Shown: positions 1-5,233 of the stretch, piece by piece
Position numbering within the stretch: position 1 is the stretch's first letter
How the letters are laid out: each line of letters starts with the position of its first letter
Assembly: GCA_034431935.1 (NCBI GenBank)
Contig: DAOUCU010000121.1
Location: 1 to 9,188, forward strand
DNA: 9,188 nucleotides
From: JBFMDU01 sp034431935
GTDB lineage: Bacteria > Chloroflexota > Dehalococcoidia > GIF9 > JBFMDU01
Direction of reading: 5' to 3'
Position numbers and translations under genes: made by a program
Notes under the pieces: generated by a model
Database searches by the model: none
What the model was told of the DNA's origin: nothing
What the model saw: only the letters and a program-made list of their open reading frames with translations

Positions 1-29
1 CCCGGGGTCTGGAGAAGCCGGTTATCCTG

Positions 30-35
30 TATAAT
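30..35 (+). promoter_or_regulatory. possible -10 box for pfkA
   Basis: A consensus TATAAT hexamer lies 37 bases before the phosphofructokinase start codon, leaving room for a short leader with the Shine-Dalgarno GGAGGAG at 62-68. No good -35 element is visible 16-18 bases upstream; the best candidate near 7-13 matches poorly. The call therefore rests on one hexamer and its position. Confidence 0.35.
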
Positions 36-72
36 GCGTCCGGTCAGCGAGTATGTTACGCGGAGGAGTCGC

Positions 73-1041
73 ATGAGAAAGATAGGTGTCTTGACCAGCG
101 GCGGCGATGCGCCGGGGATGAATGCCTGTATCCGCGCCGTGGTGCGGGCGGGTGTGGAAGAAGGGCTTGAGGTTGTTGGCATCAAGCGCGGCTACGCGGG
201 GATTCTGCCGCGTGAGTTCATCAGACTTCAGCCCCGCACTGTAGCCAATATTATCCAGCGCGGCGGTACTTTTATCGGGACGTCTCGCTATCCGGACATG
301 CTGAAAGCCAGCGTGCGCAAGAGGATTATCGCCGTTCTCCATGAGGAAAAGATAGACGCGCTGGTGACACTGGGCGGCGATGGTACTTTTCGCGGGGCTA
401 CGGTGCTGGCCAAAGAGGGTGGAATCAAGGTAGTCGGCGTCCCGACGACTATTGATAATGATGTTTATGGCACCGACTACACCATTGGTTTTGACACCGC
501 AGTAAATACAGCGCTCGATGCTATTGATAGAATCCGGGACACGGCAACATCATTGGAGCGTCTCTATTTTATAGAGGTCATGGGCCGGACCCGTGGTTTC
601 ATTGCCCTGCATGTCGGACTGGCCGGCGGCGCTGACGCCATCTGTATTCCGGAGACGGAGACGGATGTCGATGAGTTATGCCGCACCTTGAGAGACCGCT
701 TTGCCAGAGGTAAGAAGAGCGGTCTGGTGGTGGTGGCTGAGGGCGATATGCCCGGTGGCGCCATGGAACTGGCTAAACGTGTCGGCAGTTGTCTGAACGA
801 GGAGTACCGTGTCTGTGTACTGGGGCATGTCCAGCGTGGTGGTGCTCCGACTGCCCGGGACAGGGTCTTGGCGGGAAGGCTCGGCGCAGCAGCGGTCGAG
901 GCTCTTCTCCACGGCCACAGCGGGCATATGGTCGGTGAGCGCGGCGGGAATGTTGTTTTGACCCCGTTGGAGGCCACCTGGAAAAATACCAAAGAGCTTG
1001 ATCCATCTTTGTTGAAGCTCATTGACGTCCTGTCCCGGTAA
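73..1041 (+). CDS. pfkA: 6-phosphofructokinase, probably ATP-dependent
   Basis: This cytoplasmic glycolytic enzyme phosphorylates fructose 6-phosphate to fructose 1,6-bisphosphate. It has 322 residues, the usual length of a bacterial short-form PFK. The N-terminal nucleotide loop is LTSGGDAPGMN (7-17). GGDGT is at 101-105, with glycine at the position equivalent to E. coli Gly104; PPi-dependent enzymes usually carry Asp there, so ATP use is favoured. TIDND (126-130) holds the catalytic Asp128, MGR (170-172) binds substrate, and HVQRGG (252-257) supplies the conserved His and Arg. One oddity is Thr125 where E. coli PfkA has Gly124 and PPi enzymes usually have Lys. I chose ATG 73 over an in-frame ATG at 34 because GGAGGAG (62-68) stands at ideal spacing and the family N-terminus begins there. 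The next operon has its own promoter, so this gene is probably transcribed alone or as the end of an upstream unit. Family is certain; donor specificity is inferred. Confidence 0.96.
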   Translation: MRKIGVLTSGGDAPGMNACIRAVVRAGVEEGLEVVGIKRGYAGILPREFIRLQPRTVANIIQRGGTFIGTSRYPDMLKASVRKRIIAVLHEEKIDALVTLGGDGTFRGATVLAKEGGIKVVGVPTTIDNDVYGTDYTIGFDTAVNTALDAIDRIRDTATSLERLYFIEVMGRTRGFIALHVGLAGGADAICIPETETDVDELCRTLRDRFARGKKSGLVVVAEGDMPGGAMELAKRVGSCLNEEYRVCVLGHVQRGGAPTARDRVLAGRLGAAAVEALLHGHSGHMVGERGGNVVLTPLEATWKNTKELDPSLLKLIDVLSR

Positions 1042-1101
1042 CTGGTCAAAAGGCTCCTAGAAATCGGTTAAAAATTTTTTGTGGTGACCGTTCAAAACCC
1101 C

Positions 1102-1130
1102 TTGACGGTTGGCAGCAATGATGTTATAAA
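1102..1130 (+). promoter_or_regulatory. sigma-70-type promoter of the aminomutase/ATP-grasp operon
   Basis: TTGACG (1102-1107) and TATAAA (1125-1130) are separated by 17 bases, each one mismatch from consensus. Transcription should begin near 1136-1138, giving a leader of about 50 bases before the likely translation start. The promoter sits in the gap between phosphofructokinase and the operon and points into the operon. Confidence 0.8.
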
Positions 1131-1146
1131 CCGCAATCAAGAGAGA

Positions 1147-1166
1147 ATTTCAGCAGAGGCTGAAAT
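1147..1166 (+). promoter_or_regulatory. 5'UTR stem-loop ahead of the kamA-like gene
   Basis: ATTTCAGC (1147-1154) and GCTGAAAT (1159-1166) form a perfect 8-bp stem with the tetraloop AGAG. It lies in the predicted leader about ten bases after the transcription start and ten bases before the Shine-Dalgarno site. No U-tract follows, so it is not a terminator. It may stabilise the mRNA or bind a regulator. Confidence 0.5.
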
Positions 1167-1175
1167 CGGTTAATA

Positions 1176-1183
1176 GGGAGGAG
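1176..1183 (+). promoter_or_regulatory. strong Shine-Dalgarno site that points to an ATT start
   Basis: GGGAGGAG is an excellent ribosome-binding site, but no ATG, GTG or TTG stands at the right distance in the reading frame of the downstream gene. The codon seven bases after GGAGG (1177-1181) is ATT at 1189-1191, in frame, with an in-frame TAG at 1174-1176 closing the frame just upstream. The first conventional start, GTG 1219, is 37 bases away and has only a poor site of its own. Confidence 0.65.
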
Positions 1184-1218
1184 AGCAAATTAGTACTAAC
1201 TCGCCAATCAGAACCAGG

Positions 1219-2490
1219 GTGGAGGCGGCGGACGGTGCTAGGAGCGAACTAGACGAAGAACCCCCACCAAGTAAACGGGGCAAGGAGAACAGAGCAAGGC
1301 TTTTCGGGGCCATTTCTGATCAGGATTGGAATGATTGGAAATGGCATTTTCGTAACCGAATAACCTCGGTTGAGCACCTTACCAGGTTCATTACTCTCAC
1401 CGCTAGGGAACAGGCGCAGATTAAGCTCGTCAGCCTCAGGTATCCTTTTTCGGTAACTCCCTACTACCTTTCTCTAATTGATTTCAGCGATCCGGACGAC
1501 CCGGTCAGAAAGCAGGCAATTCCGGCGGTTGAGGAAATAGCCTGGGCCGACATTGGTCAGGAGGATCCTCTGGAGGAGAGACGCGACTCCGTCGTGCCGG
1601 GCCTGGTCCACCGGTATCCGGACCGGGTGTTGATGGTGGTCACGGACATCTGTCCGATGCTGTGCCGCCATTGCACGCGCAAACGTGAATGGCGTGGCGG
1701 CACCTGGGTCAGGACCGAGGCCGAGGTTGACCGGATGGTAGAGTACATCAGTAAAAACCGGGCGGTTCGGGACGTCATTATTTCCGGTGGTGACTGTCTG
1801 AGCCTTTCTACCAGGAGGCTCGAATCTGTCATATCCCGGCTGAGACGGATTGAGCACGTCGAAATCATCCGCATCGGCAGTCGGTACCCGGTGGTCTTGC
1901 CCCAGCGGATTGATGATGAGTTGTGCTCGATGCTATCGAAGTACGGGCCAATCTGGTTGAATACTCATTTTAACCATCCGAATGAGATCACGCCGGAATC
2001 AGCGGCCGCGGTCGATCGGCTTATCCGCGCCGGTGTTCCGGTGAATAACCAGGCGGTCCTGTTGAAGGGTATTAACGACAGCGTTCCGGTCCAACTCAGG
2101 TTGTGCCGTGAACTTCTGAGAATCAAGGTGAGGCCTTACTATCTCTTTCAGTGTGATGAGGTCCAGGGGACGGAGCACTTGAGGACGCCGGTCGAGACCG
2201 GAGTTAAGATTATCGCCGGTCTTCGAGGATACACGTCGGGGCTGGCAGTGCCTACCTTTGTCATTGATCTGCCAGGCGGAGGCGGTAAGGTGCCTTTGCA
2301 GCCGGATTACGTGGTAGCGCACAATGATGACGAACTCATACTGCGTAACTATCAGGGCCGCCTTTTCCATTTCCGCAACCCGAAACCCAACGGCAGGGCG
2401 CACCGCTCAACCAGAGTGGCGGCCGCACAGCCGCTGCCGCTGGACGAAATGCTGGAAAAGGTGGTAGTACAGAGGACTGGCGCCAAGTGA
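1219..2490 (+). CDS. KamA-family radical SAM/PLP aminomutase (lysine 2,3-aminomutase type)
   Basis: Lysine 2,3-aminomutases use a [4Fe-4S] cluster, S-adenosylmethionine and PLP to move the alpha-amino group of lysine to C3, giving beta-lysine. Residues here are numbered from GTG 1219 (423 aa). The cluster motif CxxxCxxC is Cys145, Cys149, Cys152. The PLP lysine is Lys357 in GGGGK. Asp313 and Asp350 match the clostridial enzyme's lysine-binding Asp293 and Asp330, and Arg154 matches its carboxylate-binding Arg134, all at a constant offset of 20. This favours lysine over glutamate, since glutamate aminomutases change those Asp residues. The structural zinc site seems lost: Ser288 replaces the zinc ligand Cys268, and no Cys occurs in the C-terminal tail. 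Translation probably begins at ATT 1189 (adding ten residues, MSTNSPIRTR), where a strong Shine-Dalgarno fits; GTG 1219 is the conventional choice. The gene ends in a 4-nt overlap (GTGA) with the ATP-grasp gene downstream. Family is very sure; substrate is inferred. Confidence 0.93.
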   Translation: MEAADGARSELDEEPPPSKRGKENRARLFGAISDQDWNDWKWHFRNRITSVEHLTRFITLTAREQAQIKLVSLRYPFSVTPYYLSLIDFSDPDDPVRKQAIPAVEEIAWADIGQEDPLEERRDSVVPGLVHRYPDRVLMVVTDICPMLCRHCTRKREWRGGTWVRTEAEVDRMVEYISKNRAVRDVIISGGDCLSLSTRRLESVISRLRRIEHVEIIRIGSRYPVVLPQRIDDELCSMLSKYGPIWLNTHFNHPNEITPESAAAVDRLIRAGVPVNNQAVLLKGINDSVPVQLRLCRELLRIKVRPYYLFQCDEVQGTEHLRTPVETGVKIIAGLRGYTSGLAVPTFVIDLPGGGGKVPLQPDYVVAHNDDELILRNYQGRLFHFRNPKPNGRAHRSTRVAAAQPLPLDEMLEKVVVQRTGAK

Positions 2491-3482
2491 AGCTAGGGCT
2501 GGCATATGACCTCAAGGAGGCCATGGCCCAAAACCTCCAACAGAAAACTGAAGATGCCCTTGAGGAGTATGATTCCCTGGAGACAGTAGAGGCTATCGCT
2601 TCGGTATTCAGAAACCAGGGGCATCTTGTTATAAAGCTTGGCGGCGGCCGCGCCTTCCTTGAAAGCATTCTGAGAGACAGGGTTGACTTCACCTTCAATA
2701 TTGCCGAGGGTTCCGGCAGCTACCGGAGCCGGGAGGCACAGGTGCCCTCGGTACTTGAGATGCTCGATATTCCGTACTCCGGTGCGGACCCCCAGTGTCT
2801 GGCTGTCTGCCTTGACAAACCGCTGACCAAGAAGCTCGTGGCTTTCGCTGGAGTGGAGACACCGCGCTGGACGGTCTTTGACCGGCCTGGAGATGTCACT
2901 CGTGATGCACTGGAAGGTCTTCACTTCCCGCTCTTTGTCAAGCCAGCCTGGGAGGGCAGCAGCAAGGGTATCAGGCTGACCTCAAGAATTGAGAGCTTTG
3001 AGCGTCTTGTCGAGGCAGTCGGGCGCCTGTTTGAGGCATACCGCCAGCCAGTGATGGCTGAGGAGTTTGTGCAGGGGGACGAGGTGACGGTCGGTGTGCT
3101 CGGCAATAACCCCGCCAGGGTTATTGGTATCATGCGCATCGTTCCGCGCCAGCCTGACCCCGACTTTGTTTATTCTCTGGAGGTAAAGCGGGACTGGGAG
3201 AGACTTGTCGAGTATGAATGTCCGGCGAAGTTCCCCCCGGGCGTGATGAAGCAGATTGAAGGTTCAGCGCTCAAGGTATTCTATGTGCTCGGGTGCCGCG
3301 ACTTCGGCCGTCTGGACTTCCGGGTAGATTCTCGCGGCGTGCCGTACTTTCTGGAAATAAATCCTCTACCGGGGTTAAATCCGCACAGCGGTGACCTCCC
3401 GATAATGGCAGGGAAGATGGGCTGGGCTTATGAGTCCCTGGTGACGGCGGTGTTTGAAGCCGCGAGGGCGAGGTACGCCTGA
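2487..3482 (+). CDS. D-Ala-D-Ala-ligase-like ATP-grasp enzyme 1
   Basis: ATP-grasp ligases activate a carboxylate as an acyl phosphate and join it to an amine. This 331-residue cytoplasmic protein has the Ddl layout: an N-terminal domain, a central domain with VKPAWEGSSKGI (151-162; Lys152 and the GSS phosphate loop), the nucleotide hinge EEF (192-194), and a C-terminal Mg-binding set of Asp277, Glu290 and Asn292 in LEINPLPG. The N-terminal stretch NIAEGSGSYRSREAQVPS (71-88) replaces the usual Ddl signature there, and there is no nearby mur or van gene. I therefore read it as a ligase for another substrate, not peptidoglycan D-Ala-D-Ala. The GTG start overlaps the stop of the aminomutase gene by four bases, so translation is probably coupled; a weak GAGG lies at 2472-2475. 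It is followed at once by a second, divergent ATP-grasp gene. Fold and chemistry are well supported; the substrate, possibly beta-lysine, is inferred from context. Confidence 0.9.
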   Translation: MKLGLAYDLKEAMAQNLQQKTEDALEEYDSLETVEAIASVFRNQGHLVIKLGGGRAFLESILRDRVDFTFNIAEGSGSYRSREAQVPSVLEMLDIPYSGADPQCLAVCLDKPLTKKLVAFAGVETPRWTVFDRPGDVTRDALEGLHFPLFVKPAWEGSSKGIRLTSRIESFERLVEAVGRLFEAYRQPVMAEEFVQGDEVTVGVLGNNPARVIGIMRIVPRQPDPDFVYSLEVKRDWERLVEYECPAKFPPGVMKQIEGSALKVFYVLGCRDFGRLDFRVDSRGVPYFLEINPLPGLNPHSGDLPIMAGKMGWAYESLVTAVFEAARARYA

Positions 3483-4480
3483 TGCCAGGTGTGGCCGCCA
3501 TTATCTATAACGAACCTGAAGAGGGCCGCTATAGCGAGCTCGGCGAGAGCAAGGCGGTAATGGGGGTCATGGATGAGGTAAAGGCGGCGGGGAAATCACT
3601 GGTCGAACTGGGTTACACGGTAGAGTACGTGCCGCTTCAACCGCCGCTGGCGGCGGTAAAAGAGCGCTTGAAGCAGATTAACGCCGATTTTGTGTTTAAT
3701 ATCTTTGAGGGTTTTGATGGTATGCCGGAGACGGAGTCGATAGTAGCCGGATACATGGATGAGCTGGGCATCAGGCATACCGGCTGTCCCGCGGAAGTTC
3801 TGGCCACGGCTCTGAATAAGGCGAAGGCCCGGGAGTTACTGAAGGCCGCGGGGATATTGACCCCGGAGTACCAGGTGCTGGCCCCATCAACCCTCGGGGA
3901 GTTCAGTCTAGCTTACCCGGTAATTGTGAAGCCGGTTGCCGAGGATGCCAGCCACGGTATAGGCGCCGATAGTGTAGTCAATGACGCCGCCGGCCTTGAG
4001 CGGCAGGTAAGAAGAATCAGCGAGCTTTACCGGGGGCAAGCCATGGTGGAAGAATTCCTCGAGGGGCGTGAGTTCAATGCAACGGTGATGGGCAATAAAG
4101 AGTACGTGGTCCTGCCTATTTCGGAGATCACATATTCCCTGCCAGCGGGACTGCCTAAAGTGCTGACCTTCGCCGGCAAGTGGGAACCGAAGGACCCTTA
4201 CTATACGGGCACCAGGGCAGTCTGTCCGGCGGATGTTGATGACAGGCTTCGTGAAGAGATTTCCGGTACTGCCATCGCTGCCTGCAGGTGTCTGAAGTGT
4301 CGCGGCTACGCCCGCGTCGATATGCGTCTCGACGGTGACGGGAGGCCGAGGGTGCTTGAAGTTAACCCAAACCCGGACATCTCGCCAGGGTATGGCGCGG
4401 CGCGTCAGGCGCGTGCCGCTGGTATGACCTATACCCGGTTCATCGAAAAAATCGTATCTCTGGCTCTTGAGAGCGATTGA
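3482..4480 (+). CDS. D-Ala-D-Ala-ligase-like ATP-grasp enzyme 2
   Basis: A second ATP-grasp ligase of 332 residues, equal in length to its neighbour but clearly different in sequence. Visible elements are IVKPVAEDASHGIG (148-161; Lys150), the hinge EEF (190-192), and the metal-binding Asp280, Glu293 and Asn295 in LEVNPNPDI. The phosphate loop reads DAS where the first ligase has GSS, and the segment after the hinge (about 215-250, rich in Tyr, Pro and Lys) has no obvious match in it. The two therefore probably take different acceptors or act in sequence. ATG overlaps the previous TGA by one base (TGATG), a classic coupled junction. The N-terminal VFNIFEGFDGMPETE (71-85) parallels the NIAEG segment of ligase 1, which suggests an old duplication. 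It could instead be an unusual Ddl, but two side by side in one operon with an aminomutase makes that less likely. Confidence 0.9.
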   Translation: MPGVAAIIYNEPEEGRYSELGESKAVMGVMDEVKAAGKSLVELGYTVEYVPLQPPLAAVKERLKQINADFVFNIFEGFDGMPETESIVAGYMDELGIRHTGCPAEVLATALNKAKARELLKAAGILTPEYQVLAPSTLGEFSLAYPVIVKPVAEDASHGIGADSVVNDAAGLERQVRRISELYRGQAMVEEFLEGREFNATVMGNKEYVVLPISEITYSLPAGLPKVLTFAGKWEPKDPYYTGTRAVCPADVDDRLREEISGTAIAACRCLKCRGYARVDMRLDGDGRPRVLEVNPNPDISPGYGAARQARAAGMTYTRFIEKIVSLALESD

Positions 4481-4481
4481 G

Positions 4482-4961
4482 ATGTCCGTCATCATCAGGC
4501 CCGCGGTTCCTGGGGACCGGCCCCTTATCATTGCCATTCTGGCCGATACTACCGAGTTCGCGCCAGGCGATTTTGAAGTGGCCTGCGAATTGCTCGGAGC
4601 TTATTTTGAGGACCCGAAAATGTCCGGCTATCCGACTTTCGTCGCGGAATGGGGTGGTAGCATCGCCGGGTATATCTGTTTTGGACCGACACCGCTTGCT
4701 GAAGGTGTCTGGGACGTTTACTGGGTTGCTGTCACCCGCAAGATGCGCGGCAGGGGGATTGGCCGGGCGTTAATAGCCTTTGCCGAGGACGAGGTTCGGA
4801 GAACCGGCGGTCGCATGGTGTTAATTGAGACCTCATCAACGGAGCCGTATGTGCCGGCCAGGCAATTATATTTACAGATGGGATACCGTATTGCGGCCGT
4901 GGTCAGCGATTTCTATAAGGAAGGCGATGCGAAGGTCATCTTCCAGAAGAAGCTGAAGTAA
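4482..4961 (+). CDS. GNAT-family N-acetyltransferase
   Basis: Single-domain GNAT proteins transfer an acetyl group from acetyl-CoA to an amine. This one has 159 residues. The acetyl-CoA pyrophosphate loop is RGRGIG (89-94), preceded by the beta strand WDVYWVAV (77-84), and YLQMGY (130-135) is the usual late motif. ATG 4482 is chosen: it lies one base after the TGA of the preceding gene, with GAGAG at 4469-4473 as ribosome-binding site. An in-frame TTG at 4467 would add five residues. As last gene of the operon it may acetylate an amino group of the product, as AblB does in the methanogen N-epsilon-acetyl-beta-lysine pathway. It is much shorter than AblB as I know it, so it is not a clear orthologue. 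Alternatives are a self-protection or unrelated acetyltransferase. Confidence 0.9.
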   Translation: MSVIIRPAVPGDRPLIIAILADTTEFAPGDFEVACELLGAYFEDPKMSGYPTFVAEWGGSIAGYICFGPTPLAEGVWDVYWVAVTRKMRGRGIGRALIAFAEDEVRRTGGRMVLIETSSTEPYVPARQLYLQMGYRIAAVVSDFYKEGDAKVIFQKKLK

Positions 4962-4969
4962 AAGCGGCT

Positions 4970-4999
4970 TTGACACTTGAGTTGGCGCCAACCTATAAT
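4970..4999 (+). promoter_or_regulatory. fully consensus sigma-70 promoter
   Basis: TTGACA (4970-4975) and TATAAT (4994-4999) are both perfect hexamers, with an 18-base spacer. Transcription should begin near 5005-5007. It starts eight bases after the stop codon of the acetyltransferase gene and points towards the small basic protein and the permease. Such a strong promoter usually needs a repressor or another control; a palindrome fills its spacer and an intrinsic terminator follows directly. Confidence 0.85.
4981..4992. promoter_or_regulatory. perfect 12-bp palindrome within the promoter spacer (candidate operator)
   Basis: GTTGGCGCCAAC is an exact palindrome lying between the -35 and -10 boxes of the consensus promoter, the classical place for a repressor site. 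No regulator gene lies next to it in this window, so the binding protein is unknown. Confidence 0.55.
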
Positions 5000-5010
5000 T
5001 TCACGACCTC

Positions 5011-5035
5011 GCTCCTGTAGGGCAGGAGCTTTTTT
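5011..5035 (+). terminator. intrinsic terminator / possible promoter-proximal attenuator
   Basis: GCTCCTG (5011-5017) pairs perfectly with CAGGAGC (5023-5029) around the loop TAGGG, and six T residues follow (5030-5035). It can end transcripts of the four-gene operon. It also begins only about five bases after the predicted start of the promoter at 4970-4999, so that promoter would yield a transcript of about 30 nt unless polymerase reads through. Confidence 0.85.
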
Positions 5036-5061
5036 GATTGGTGCTTTTGGAGGCATAGGCA

Positions 5062-5184
5062 ATGAGCAACAAGACTCGAAAGGCTCAGCAGAGGGCGGCG
5101 CACAAAGCCTCCTTCTCCAAAGCTAAGTTCGGGCACGGCACCCGCGCCATCCGCAAGAAGGAAGAAGCGGCTCTCGGCAAATAG
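5062..5184 (+). CDS. small highly basic protein, function unknown
   Basis: A 40-residue protein beginning MSNKTRKAQQ and ending EEAALGK, with many Lys, Arg and Ala and no Cys or hydrophobic segment. GGAGG at 5049-5053 stands eight bases before ATG, a good ribosome-binding site, and the gene lies directly downstream of a strong promoter and terminator; these points support real translation. The composition recalls small nucleic-acid-binding or ribosome-associated proteins, but I do not recognise the family. It lies 49 bases ahead of the permease gene and probably shares its transcript. A chance frame is possible given the size. Confidence 0.65.
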   Translation: MSNKTRKAQQRAAHKASFSKAKFGHGTRAIRKKEEAALGK

Positions 5185-5192
5185 TCCATAGC

Positions 5193-5208
5193 GCCGGACA
5201 CGTCTGGC
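5193..5208 (+). other. small hairpin between the 40-aa gene and the permease gene
   Basis: GCCGGA (5193-5198) pairs with TCTGGC (5203-5208) with one G-U wobble around the loop CACG. No T-run follows. It may be a processing or stability element, or chance. Confidence 0.25.
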
Positions 5209-5233
5209 CGCGGTCTGATTCCTCCGGGGGCAC

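Larger units (their letters stand above)
1060..1173 (+). repeat. 12-nt direct repeat flanking the kamA-like promoter
   Basis: GAAATCGGTTAA occurs exactly at 1060-1071 and again at 1162-1173, 102 bases apart. One copy lies upstream of the promoter at 1102-1130 and the other lies in the transcribed leader, overlapping the 3' arm of the hairpin at 1147-1166. The positions would suit a pair of operator half-sites for a looping regulator, but no protein can be named. An exact 12-mer repeat in under 200 bases is unlikely by chance. Confidence 0.5.

Noticed and set aside
1042..1089. Terminator after the phosphofructokinase gene
   Set aside because: There is an A/T run at about 1069-1080, but no GC-rich stem stands directly before it. 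The only pairing, GGTCA with TGACC near 1044 and 1085, spans the run itself.
1219..2490. EpmB (EF-P beta-lysylation) identity for the aminomutase
   Set aside because: The protein is longer than EpmB, and no efp or epmA gene lies nearby; instead it is coupled to ATP-grasp and GNAT genes.
2487..4480. Canonical D-alanine-D-alanine ligases of cell-wall synthesis or glycopeptide resistance
   Set aside because: The N-terminal signature differs, two divergent copies are coupled to an aminomutase, and no mur, vanH or vanX genes are present.
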